Shown piece after piece: positions 1 to 7,311 of a stretch of DNA of 14,437 bases. Each line of letters opens with the position of its first letter. Position 1 is the first letter of the stretch. This DNA is from Rhodospirillaceae bacterium (GTDB lineage: Bacteria; Pseudomonadota; Alphaproteobacteria; Rhodospirillales; Magnetospirillaceae): positions 1-14,437 of the forward strand of contig DUZC01000019.1 of NCBI GenBank assembly GCA_013349735.1, in the 5' to 3' direction. The position numbers and the translations under genes are program-made. The notes beneath the pieces are model-generated. The model searched no databases, was not told the DNA's origin, and was given only the letters and a program-made list of their open reading frames with translations.

Positions 1-524
1 CCCGCGCCGCCAAGCTGGTACAAAGTTTTAAACAGGTCTCCGTCGATCAGACCAGCGGTGAGCGACGCGTCTTCAAATTAGCCGGCTATATCGAAGAAGT
101 TCTGGCTTCCCTGAGCCCCAAGCTGAAGAATCGGCCGATCACCCTCTCAGTCGATTGTCCGGGGGACCTCGAATGCGATACCCATCCGGGTGCCTTAGCC
201 CAGATCCTGACCAATCTGGTTATGAATGCCCTGATTCATGCCTTTGCCGAAACAGAACCAGGAACGATCCGGATATCGGCTCACTCTGATGCAAACGACA
301 CTATTTTGCTGACCTTTGCCGACGATGGAAAAGGCATTGCGATCCAGGATCTGCCCAAAATTTTCGATCCCTTCTTTACGACCAGACGGGGCAGTGGCGG
401 CACCGGACTTGGCCTGCATATTGTTCATAATCTGGTGGTTGCCTCTCTGCAGGGAAGCATCGAAGTCACCAGCCAATCCGGAACGGCCTTTCATATCCGC
501 TTTCCGGCCCGCACGACGCTCTAA
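1..524 (+). CDS. Sensor histidine kinase, C-terminal catalytic part (5' end outside the window)
   Basis: The reading frame is open from base 3 to the TAA at 522-524 and gives the last 173 residues of a histidine kinase. The ATPase (HATPase_c) domain is complete: an N box around residues 68-79 (NLVMNALIHA, Asn75), a G1 box DDGKGI at 107-112, an F box FDPFF at 121-125 and a G2 box GGTGLGL at 132-138. The first ~20 residues (AAKLVQSFKQVSVDQTS) look like the helix linking the dimerisation domain to the ATPase domain. The phosphorylated His and any sensor domains lie upstream of the window. The protein ends just after the ATPase domain, so there is no C-terminal receiver. Its stop codon overlaps by 4 bases the stop end of the receiver gene on the opposite strand. 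The input signal cannot be judged from this fragment. The family call is secure. Confidence 0.93.
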   Translation, partial: RAAKLVQSFKQVSVDQTSGERRVFKLAGYIEEVLASLSPKLKNRPITLSVDCPGDLECDTHPGALAQILTNLVMNALIHAFAETEPGTIRISAHSDANDTILLTFADDGKGIAIQDLPKIFDPFFTTRRGSGGTGLGLHIVHNLVVASLQGSIEVTSQSGTAFHIRFPARTTL

Positions 525-1324
525 TAGTCACGCAGTGTTTCAAGCAATTCGTTCAGAGCCTCACAAACTTTTTCCCAGGTCTCGCCAATGGTCAGAATAT
601 GGGCTGTTGGCGCCGCCGGACCCTCGCTTGGGACTGACGCACAAAGGAGACGGGCCTGTTCCGCCGCGTCCAAAATATTGGGCAAGAGCGTATATTCCAG
701 ATGCTGGGCAATGGCATCCAATTCGACCCGACGTTCGTCGGCTTTGCGCTTTTCCAGCGCGGCCATGGCCGCCCGTTGCGCCGCAGCCGCCTGATCGGCT
801 TTTTCCCGCGCTTCGCGTTCTCTGACATAAGCCATTATTTTGTCAAAGGTCCGCAAACTGGAAATCACCGTGCTGAACATGCGGTCCGAGGTCAATTCGG
901 TTTTTGCCCGATAGTCGTCAATATCATATTCCAGCATCACCGAACGTTCCGGGGCCAAACCCGGATGGCCGGTTCGCAAAACGATGCGAACATTGCGATA
1001 GCAAAGATCCGAGCGAATATGATGGACCAGTTCCAGGCCGGCATGTTCACTTTCCATGACGACATCAAGAAGGATCAGGGCGACCTCAGGATTGGACTTT
1101 AAAAGACTAAGGGCCTCAGACGCCGAATAGGCATGAAGCAATTGCACTGGCCTTGAGTTATAGTATAGATCAAGCATCATTAGGCTGGTAACCGAATGAA
1201 TATCCTCTTCGTCATCAACGACAAGCACAAGCCAAGGCTGTGCCCCCGTGATATTGCTATCTGAAATAGCAGATTCTTCAGATTTGAAGCAAATCATGTC
1301 TTCATTTTCTTGATCTATTGACAT
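521..1324 (-). CDS. Single-receiver response regulator with coiled coil, no enzymatic output domain
   Basis: This is a cytoplasmic phospho-receiver protein of 267 residues from the ATG at 1324. A TTG ten codons upstream (1354) overlaps the previous stop codon as TTGA and would give 277 residues. The ATG is preferred because AGAAAG lies 7 nt before it, while the TTG has no clear ribosome site. Numbered from the TTG, the acidic pocket is Asp47-Asp48, the phospho-acceptor Asp97 (LILLDVVM), the switch Thr128 (LRTG) and the conserved Lys151 (RAKTELT). The motifs DVVMESEHAGLELV and LRTGHPGLAPE resemble, from memory, the receiver that normally precedes DUF3369 and an HD-GYP domain, but neither follows here. 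Residues ~172-222 are Arg/Glu/Ala-rich and look like a coiled coil; the last ~55 residues are a helical tail of unknown type. It is third in the operon behind the kinase and the HD-GYP gene. Its role as phosphate sink, adaptor or competitor is inference. Confidence 0.85.
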   Translation of the reverse strand: MSIDQENEDMICFKSEESAISDSNITGAQPWLVLVVDDEEDIHSVTSLMMLDLYYNSRPVQLLHAYSASEALSLLKSNPEVALILLDVVMESEHAGLELVHHIRSDLCYRNVRIVLRTGHPGLAPERSVMLEYDIDDYRAKTELTSDRMFSTVISSLRTFDKIMAYVREREAREKADQAAAAQRAAMAALEKRKADERRVELDAIAQHLEYTLLPNILDAAEQARLLCASVPSEGPAAPTAHILTIGETWEKVCEALNELLETLRDY

Positions 1325-1350
1325 CAGATGACTTTCTATTTTTGTTGCGA

Positions 1351-2409
1351 TCAATCGAGTTGCCGGAAGGCCAAGCTTTTATCTTCCTGATAGGTTTCCA
1401 TCACGGCCAGGATGTCTTTCAGGACCGCCAGGAAGGCCTCGACCGTGGCTTTCTCGAAATGACTGCCGGAAGCAGTTTTCACCAACGCCACGGCATCTTC
1501 AACCGACCAAGCCGCCTTGTAAGGCCGCGCGGTGGTCAAGGCGTCAAACACATCGGCCACCGCGACAATTCTGGCCGAAAGAGGGATGTCTGAGCCGGCT
1601 AACCCCCTGGGATAACCAGACCCGTCCCATTTTTCGTGGTGGGCCAGGGCGATTTCGCGGGACATTCGCATCAATTCCGAAGGGTCCTCGCCCATGATTT
1701 CGGCCCCGATAATCGGATGCCGGCGCATAATCACCCATTCTTCAGGGTCCAATTTTGCCGATTTCAGCAAAACGCCATCGGGAATGCCGATCTTACCCAC
1801 ATCATGCATGGGCGCGCTCAAAAACAGCAACTCGCTCCATTCTTCGCCAAGCCCCATGGCGCGGGCGATCAGGCGCGCGTAATGGCTCATCCGGATGACA
1901 TGCAAGCCGGTTTCATTGTCCCGAAACTCGGCAGCACGCCCCAACCGGCGAATGATTTCCGTGCGGATTCTGACCAGTTCTTCCGTCCGCTCCTTGACCT
2001 TTAAGGTCAAATCCCGATTCTGCTGATGTAACGATAAGTGGGTTTTGACCCGGGCCTGCAGGATTGCTGGGGAAATTGGCTTGCTGATATAGTCGACGGC
2101 CCCCAGCTGCAGGCCTTTTTGTTCATCCACCTGATCAGATAGGGCGGTCACAAAGATCACCGGCGTCTGCTGGGTTAGCGGGTTGTCCTTCAAACGCCGC
2201 AAGACCTCATAGCCATCCATGACCGGCATCATGACATCAAGCAGGATAATGTCGGGTCGGGGCTCAGACGCTGCGATGACCAAAGCCCGTTCTCCGCTTA
2301 AGGCGGCGCGAACCCGGTAGTCATGCCGTAACGCCCCGGTCACCACATCGATATTTTCCGGCGTGTCATCGACGACCAATATGGTTTGTGGCAGAACTGT
2401 TTCCGTCAT
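1351..2409 (-). CDS. Two-component response regulator with HD-GYP domain (probable cyclic-di-GMP phosphodiesterase)
   Basis: A 352-residue soluble protein. Residues ~8-125 are a receiver domain with acidic residues Asp14-Asp15, phospho-acceptor Asp58 (IILLDVMMP), switch Thr88 and Lys110 (SKP). A short helix (~126-150) leads to an HD-GYP domain (~151-340), a family that hydrolyses cyclic-di-GMP. Visible metal-site motifs are ETGLH (His170), the HD pair His202-Asp203 in MHDVGKIGIP, His231 in RRHP, and HHEKWDGSGYP at 257-267, which contains the GYP signature. No key residue is missing, so an active enzyme switched by phosphorylation is expected. The ATG overlaps the stop of the upstream kinase gene (ATGA), indicating translational coupling, and AAGAGGGG precedes it. 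The partner kinase is most likely that upstream neighbour. The domain calls are secure; the enzymatic activity is inferred from the family. Confidence 0.95.
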   Translation of the reverse strand: MTETVLPQTILVVDDTPENIDVVTGALRHDYRVRAALSGERALVIAASEPRPDIILLDVMMPVMDGYEVLRRLKDNPLTQQTPVIFVTALSDQVDEQKGLQLGAVDYISKPISPAILQARVKTHLSLHQQNRDLTLKVKERTEELVRIRTEIIRRLGRAAEFRDNETGLHVIRMSHYARLIARAMGLGEEWSELLFLSAPMHDVGKIGIPDGVLLKSAKLDPEEWVIMRRHPIIGAEIMGEDPSELMRMSREIALAHHEKWDGSGYPRGLAGSDIPLSARIVAVADVFDALTTARPYKAAWSVEDAVALVKTASGSHFEKATVEAFLAVLKDILAVMETYQEDKSLAFRQLD

Positions 2410-4760
2410 GGCAGCCCCTCTTCGCTCATCGCGATGCTTTGGGTCTCGAAAAGAGACTCTAATGTCCTGACCGCTTTCAGAGCATCCCGGAATGCGTAGC
2501 GGCTGGCTAATCCTTCGATCCGCTTTGCCGTCGCGGCATAGTCTGTACCTGTCGTCTGAGCGACCAGTTCCGAGGCCAGAGACGCCGCATCCGTGTCATC
2601 GACCTCAAGAAGAGCGCGGATGCGGCCGCAAAGACTTAGCCATCGCGTAAAATCTGGCCCGGCATTCGCCACAAGGCCGCCGGTTCCGGGTTCAGCCTGG
2701 ATGGGAACGGGGCTGCCCCTGCGCCCGGGTAACGACGGACTGTCTTGGCCGCCCTGGGTCGGGGTTCGTAACGGAAGCGTGAACCAGAAGCGGGATCCTT
2801 TACCCAGTTCGCTCTCGACGCCGATCGTACCGCCCATCAGCTCGACCATTTTCTTGCAAATCGCCAGCCCCAAACCGGTCCCCCCATAGCGTCGGGTCGT
2901 CGATGAATCGGCCTGGCTGAAGGCTTGGAAAAGCTGGTCGATCTGAGCTTGGGTCAGGCCAATCCCGCTATCGGACACGGTAACGCGCAACCGGGTGGCG
3001 CCATACTCTCCGGTGGCAAGCCGGATTGATGTCACGATTTGGCCAGACTCCGTGAACTTGACCGCATTCCCACATAAATGGTTGAGGATCTGTTTGAGCC
3101 TTATTGGATCGCCGACCAATTGGGCGGGAACCTTTTGGTCAAGCTCGATCGCAAACGTCAAACCCTTGCTACGGGCTTCCGCGCCATGCCGTTCTTTGAT
3201 CTCATGAAGAACATCGCCAAGCCGGAAGCTGTCGGCGGCCAGTGTCATGCGCCCGGTGTCGATTTTAGAATAATCAAGAATATCATTGACCACGCTCAGC
3301 AGCGCTTGCGCCGCATCGCCAATCTTTCCCAGATAGGCGCGGTGGGTTTCTTTTGAATCGGCTTCCAGAGCCAGACGAGAAAGCCCAAAGATTGCGTTCA
3401 AAGGGGTGCGGATCTCATGTCCCATATTGGCCAGAAATTCGCTCTTCGCGCGGCTTGCCGCCTCGGCCTGATGTTCCGCTATTTTGAGTTCCGTGACGTC
3501 GAGGATTACGCCAACCAGACCGCCAAGACTGCCATCCGCCTTGTTAAAAATGGCCTTGTAAAAGACGACGTCATGGCGGGTGCCATCAGCATATCGAACG
3601 GCAGCCTCATAGGATTGCGACCCGCCGCGCGCAAACAAAGCCATATCCGCCGCCGCATATTGGTCAGCTAAGTCTTTAGGAAATAATTCATAGACAGAGC
3701 GTCCAATCAAGTTGGATCGAGGAATTCCGATATAGTCTTCAAAGGCCAAATTGCAGCCAAGATAGCGCGCTGCCTCATCCTTGAAGAAAACCGGATTGGG
3801 GATAACGTCCATCAGTTGGCTGATAAAGCGCAACTGATCGGCGACGGCGCTCTCGGCGACGACCCGATCGGTGAAGTCCTGGACGTTTTCCACCGCCCCG
3901 GTAATCTCGCCTTCCGCGTTTTGTAGCAAAGCAGCGGTGAAATGAAGCCAACGTCCTTTTTCACCGACTTGCGCATAAAACCCTTCGGCTTCGAAACCGC
4001 CGGGAACCAGGGTAGAGCGCCCGCATTTGGCGTAGTGGCGCGCAATTTCCTTTGCACTGGCCCCATCAACCAACAAATCAGCCAGGCAGGGCCTGGGGTC
4101 TCCATAGAATGCCCGCCAGGACTCCCTGCTGCCTAGAACCTGTGAGGCCGAAAGGCCGCTAAGATTGGCGCAGGCTTGGTTCCAATGGGTAATCCGATGG
4201 TCGGCGTCGATGACGAAGGTGGCGATCGGGCTGCTATCGACAATTTGTGTCAGGCGCAATTCGCTCTTCTGAACGGCGCTCTGCAGCGCCATTTCAGCGG
4301 CACGACGCTCGGTGATGTCGGTATAGATGGAAACGAACCCGCCATTCGGTACCGGCTCGCCGCGAATCTCGAGGATGGTCCCATTGGGCCGCTTGCGTTC
4401 GAACACATGCGGCTGCATCAGTTTGGCCCGCTCTACGACGTCCCTGGCCAGTTGCTCCCGGTCGCCCGGGCCATATTCCCCACGCTGTGCATTGTGAAGG
4501 GCCAAAACATACATCGAGGGCGGCCCTGCGCTGAACAGGGCTTGGGGGAATTCCATCATCTCGCGGAATCGTTCGTTATAGACCAGCATATTCAGGTCGG
4601 AATCAAAAAGACTGACCCCGCAAGGAAGAAAATCAATGACAGATTGCAGGACAGAAGGATTGCTAGTCAGTTCAGACAGTTGAGATGGCTGAATCCGCCC
4701 ATCACCCAACGCGCCCCCCAAGGAATTTGCTGCAGTGCGGAATGTTTCTTGTTTGGCCAT
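2406..4760 (-). CDS. Cytoplasmic multi-PAS sensor histidine kinase with an orphan C-terminal tail
   Basis: A 784-residue histidine kinase with no hydrophobic segment long enough to span the membrane, so it probably senses a cytoplasmic signal. Three PAS domains are visible: ~41-155 (PAS_7 type, PCGVSLFDSDLNMLVYNERF, ending YTDITERR), ~170-300 (ending VQDFTDR) and ~312-426 (ending ILDVTELK). No heme- or flavin-binding signature was recognised. The dimerisation domain follows at ~437-502 with phospho-acceptor His448 in NMGHEIRTPLNA (Gly where Ser is usual). The ATPase domain is at ~545-665: Asn565 in HLCGNAVKFT, DSGIG 597-601, FQAFSQAD 611-618, GGTGLGL 626-632. After a Pro/Gly-rich linker (~666-703), residues ~705-775 are helical and resemble tails usually found beyond the receiver domains of hybrid kinases, yet no receiver is present here. 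It heads the operon with the HD-GYP regulator, which it overlaps by 4 bases and probably phosphorylates. Confidence 0.95.
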   Translation of the reverse strand: MAKQETFRTAANSLGGALGDGRIQPSQLSELTSNPSVLQSVIDFLPCGVSLFDSDLNMLVYNERFREMMEFPQALFSAGPPSMYVLALHNAQRGEYGPGDREQLARDVVERAKLMQPHVFERKRPNGTILEIRGEPVPNGGFVSIYTDITERRAAEMALQSAVQKSELRLTQIVDSSPIATFVIDADHRITHWNQACANLSGLSASQVLGSRESWRAFYGDPRPCLADLLVDGASAKEIARHYAKCGRSTLVPGGFEAEGFYAQVGEKGRWLHFTAALLQNAEGEITGAVENVQDFTDRVVAESAVADQLRFISQLMDVIPNPVFFKDEAARYLGCNLAFEDYIGIPRSNLIGRSVYELFPKDLADQYAAADMALFARGGSQSYEAAVRYADGTRHDVVFYKAIFNKADGSLGGLVGVILDVTELKIAEHQAEAASRAKSEFLANMGHEIRTPLNAIFGLSRLALEADSKETHRAYLGKIGDAAQALLSVVNDILDYSKIDTGRMTLAADSFRLGDVLHEIKERHGAEARSKGLTFAIELDQKVPAQLVGDPIRLKQILNHLCGNAVKFTESGQIVTSIRLATGEYGATRLRVTVSDSGIGLTQAQIDQLFQAFSQADSSTTRRYGGTGLGLAICKKMVELMGGTIGVESELGKGSRFWFTLPLRTPTQGGQDSPSLPGRRGSPVPIQAEPGTGGLVANAGPDFTRWLSLCGRIRALLEVDDTDAASLASELVAQTTGTDYAATAKRIEGLASRYAFRDALKAVRTLESLFETQSIAMSEEGLP
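2415..2422 (-). promoter_or_regulatory. Ribosome binding site of the HD-GYP gene, inside the end of the kinase gene
   Basis: On the minus strand AAGAGGGG ends 5 nt before the ATG at 2409. It lies within the last codons of the upstream kinase gene and supports this start, whose ATGA overlaps the kinase stop. Confidence 0.6.
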
Positions 4761-4862
4761 AACCAGACTTTAATAGACTGAATACAATCAGTGCCGTGAA
4801 TTTGGTCTCCATACATAATATGGTTCCATGATTATATTATTTTATTCAAGATCTTTTACGAG
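4761..4862 (-). promoter_or_regulatory. AT-rich gap between glcF and the kinase operon; probable kinase promoter region
   Basis: This 102-bp gap is very AT-rich (31 G/C in bases 4761-4860) against a GC-rich background. On the minus strand a perfect TATAAT lies at 4831-4836, about 70 nt before the kinase ATG, but the hexamer at the expected -35 spacing (GTAAAA) is poor. A small hairpin (CCATA/TATGG, loop of 5, at 4809-4823) is flanked by a further TGG/CCA pairing; no T-run follows, so it does not look like a terminator for glcF. A promoter here is inference from base composition and the -10-like box. No good ribosome binding site precedes the kinase ATG. Confidence 0.4.
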
Positions 4863-6155
4863 TTAGTAAGGCTTCGGGCCGCCGGTGGCCCAATCTAACA
4901 ATTGCACGCTATGCACGACCGGCAGGGCGGTTCCGCTGGCCAATTGATGCATACAGCCGAGATTGCCGCTGGCGATAAGCTCCGGATTCAGAGCGGCGAT
5001 ATGGGCCAGTTTGCGGTCTTTTAGACGCTGAGCCAGATCGGCCTGCAGCAGATTATAAACGCCGGCCGATCCGCAACACAGATGCCCCTCGGGAATCTCC
5101 AGAACTTCGAACCCGGCTTGTCGAAGCAGGTCGCGGGGGGGCTGCCCTTGCCTTTGGGCATGTTGTAGCGAACAAGGCGAATGATAGGCGACACGAAGGC
5201 CAGGCTCTATGCCCGAGGGTTTCAGGCCAAGACCGAGCAAAAATTCACAGATATCCTTGGCCAATCCAGCGATGATTGCGGCGCGAGCCGCCCGCTGACC
5301 ACCCTCGGCGGCAAATAAATGGCCATAATCTTTTACCACGGTCCCACAGCCCGAAATATTGACGACCACAGCGTCCAGGCCAACCCCTCCCCCTTCAGAG
5401 GTTTCTCCCCACCAACCATCGATGGCGGCGGCGGCCTTGGTCTTGGCCAGGGCTTCCTGACCGAGATGGTGCGGCAGGGCGCCGCAGCACTCAGCCCCCC
5501 GGGCGACAACGACTTCGACCCCATGTCGGGTCAGCAGGCGGATCGTTGCGTCCAGGATCGCTCTGTCCATCACGGCCTGCACACAACCGGTCAGCAGGGC
5601 GACCCGGGCACGCCGCGGTCCGGTCGCGGGGAAGATCTGCGGCTTTAAGGCAGACGACGGATCTGGCAACTTTTTTGGTGCCATGGCCAGCAGGGGGCGC
5701 AGCCGCGATGGGGCAAGCCGCATCAATGGCTTGAACAAAGCGGCAAGTCTGAGGGCCCAGCGCAGCCCGGCGCGATGGGTGGTCAGTCGACCCAGCAGCC
5801 AGCGCAGACCTTGCTCAGCAAGGGGGCGTCCGGCCCCTTCCGCTTCTATACGAAAGCGCGCGGCCTCAATCAGGTGGTGATAATCAACGCCGGACGGACA
5901 GGTGGTCATGCAGGACAGACAACCCAGACAGCGATCGAGATGTGTGACGGTGGCCGCCGAGGGCGCTCCCCCTTGCTCGTACATTTGTTTGATCAGATAA
6001 ATGCGTCCGCGCGGACTGTCGGCTTCATCGCCTCTCAGCACATAGGTTGGGCAGGTTGCCGTACAAAATCCGCAATGCACACATTTACGCAATATGGCGT
6101 CAGCGGCACGGATAACCGGATTGTCACGTTGCGCGGGGGAAAAATGGGTTTGCAT
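4863..6155 (-). CDS. glcF: Glycolate oxidase, iron-sulfur subunit GlcF
   Basis: A 430-residue electron-transfer subunit of glycolate oxidase (glycolate dehydrogenase), which passes electrons from the flavin subunits toward the membrane quinone pool. Two [4Fe-4S] ferredoxin motifs are intact: CVHCGFCTATCP (Cys25, 28, 31, 35) and CLGCLSCMTTCP (Cys76, 79, 82, 86). Two cysteine-rich CCG-type motifs follow, AECCGALPHHLG (Cys223-Cys224) and HLCCGSAGVYN (Cys360-Cys361), each preceded by its upstream half (LLTGCVQ near 191; SPCSLQH near 328). Length and motif order match the GlcF family. Last gene of glcDEF, its ATG follows the glcE stop after 2 nt. The family also includes lactate-oxidase iron-sulfur subunits, but the glcD-glcE-glcF order and the adjacent malate synthase G make glycolate the best substrate. 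Confidence 0.95.
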   Translation of the reverse strand: MQTHFSPAQRDNPVIRAADAILRKCVHCGFCTATCPTYVLRGDEADSPRGRIYLIKQMYEQGGAPSAATVTHLDRCLGCLSCMTTCPSGVDYHHLIEAARFRIEAEGAGRPLAEQGLRWLLGRLTTHRAGLRWALRLAALFKPLMRLAPSRLRPLLAMAPKKLPDPSSALKPQIFPATGPRRARVALLTGCVQAVMDRAILDATIRLLTRHGVEVVVARGAECCGALPHHLGQEALAKTKAAAAIDGWWGETSEGGGVGLDAVVVNISGCGTVVKDYGHLFAAEGGQRAARAAIIAGLAKDICEFLLGLGLKPSGIEPGLRVAYHSPCSLQHAQRQGQPPRDLLRQAGFEVLEIPEGHLCCGSAGVYNLLQADLAQRLKDRKLAHIAALNPELIASGNLGCMHQLASGTALPVVHSVQLLDWATGGPKPY

Positions 6156-6157
6156 GG

Positions 6158-7309
6158 TTAGAACCCCATGCGTCCGGGATTGAGAATGAAACCGGGATCA
6201 AAGCTGGCTTTGACGCGGGTCTGCAGGGCCGCCAGAGCCGGCAGCAACGGGGGAAAGACCGGGACTGCGGCGCGAACGGCCAGAGGGGCCGCAACCAGCC
6301 AGCCTTGGCCGCCGAGAGGAAGCATCTGACGAATTGTCCCCGCCTTGGCATCGCGCTCCGCCGGCAAACTGAGCCAGACCAGAGCGCCGCCCCAGTCAAG
6401 GAAGGTCCGGGCCTCTTCAAGCTCTGACAGCCTTCCCAACAAGGCCGGCGCATCGCTCGGGCGAATGGACAGTTTCCAGACCGCCTGGCCCGGCCTGCCG
6501 TGAAACGGCTTGACATCACGGATGGCTTGCCAGCAATCCCGGCTGGCGGCGTCCTCCAGCACCTCTGCCGCGCCAAATCTGTCCGTTAGTTTTTGTCGCC
6601 TTGCCCGCACCGAGGGGCCGAATCCCTCAAGACGCAGAAAGATTTTACCGTCAAGCCAGGAAGCTGCCGAAGGGGCGGCAGAGCCGCCCAAGGCCTCGGC
6701 CATTTGTTGCACGGCCTTGGAAACATCAGGCGCGGCAATGACCAGGGTCTCTTCGGTTTCACTCGCCGGCAAAACCTTCAAGGTAATCTCGGTCAAAGCG
6801 GCCAGGGTCCCGAACGACCCGGTCAATAATTTGCACAGATCATAGCCGGTAACATTCTTGACCACCCGCCCACCGGCCTTGAAAATTTCGCCGCGCCCAT
6901 TGATGGCCGAAAGCCCCAGCACATGATCTCGGACCGCCCCGGCGGTGCAGCGCCGGGGTCCTGCCAGATTGGTCGCCACCACGCCCCCCAGGGTCTGATC
7001 CTGAACCCGGCCGCCCTCCAGCAAGCCGCTCAGATTCCGCGGTTCAAACGCCAAATGCTGTTGCTGGGCGGCAAGGGCGACCTCGATGTCAGCCAGCGGC
7101 GTTCCGGCGCGGGCCGACAGCACCAGTTCTTCGGGCTCATAGCTGGTAATGCCGCGCCAGCCGGAAAGGTCGAGTTGGTCATCGACAGTCATCGGCTGCC
7201 CCAAACCGATCTTACTGCCGCCGCCCTGCAGACCAAGCCGGCGCCCATCGGCGGCCGCAGCAGCAATGACTTCGGCCATGATTTGGGGATCCTTGGCTTC
7301 GATGATCAT
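6158..7309 (-). CDS. glcE: Glycolate oxidase, FAD-binding subunit GlcE
   Basis: A 383-residue second flavin subunit of glycolate oxidase. The start chosen is the ATG at 7309 (protein begins MIIEAKDPQ), 2 nt after the glcD stop. The frame is open further upstream to 7381, but that would run into the glcD coding end and adds residues that do not resemble the family. The FAD-binding PCMH domain covers roughly residues 1-180: LQGGGSKIGLGQP near 27-39, GGVVATNLAGPRR at 108-120 and GGRVVKNVTGYDLCKLLTGS at 146-165. The C-terminus ends in FILNPGRMGF, the usual closing motif of GlcD/GlcE flavoproteins. Slightly longer than E. coli GlcE (about 350 residues). Stop and start codons of glcD, glcE and glcF are separated by 2 nt each, so the three are surely co-translated. 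Confidence 0.94.
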   Translation of the reverse strand: MIIEAKDPQIMAEVIAAAAADGRRLGLQGGGSKIGLGQPMTVDDQLDLSGWRGITSYEPEELVLSARAGTPLADIEVALAAQQQHLAFEPRNLSGLLEGGRVQDQTLGGVVATNLAGPRRCTAGAVRDHVLGLSAINGRGEIFKAGGRVVKNVTGYDLCKLLTGSFGTLAALTEITLKVLPASETEETLVIAAPDVSKAVQQMAEALGGSAAPSAASWLDGKIFLRLEGFGPSVRARRQKLTDRFGAAEVLEDAASRDCWQAIRDVKPFHGRPGQAVWKLSIRPSDAPALLGRLSELEEARTFLDWGGALVWLSLPAERDAKAGTIRQMLPLGGQGWLVAAPLAVRAAVPVFPPLLPALAALQTRVKASFDPGFILNPGRMGF

Positions 7310-7311
7310 GG

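Noticed and set aside
4176..4781. 201-codon + strand frame opposite the start of the PAS kinase gene
   Set aside because: It is fully antisense to well-conserved PAS domains and its product has no recognisable motif.
4809..4823. Hairpin CCATA/TATGG as a glcF terminator
   Set aside because: The stem is short and AT-rich and no T-run follows on the minus strand.
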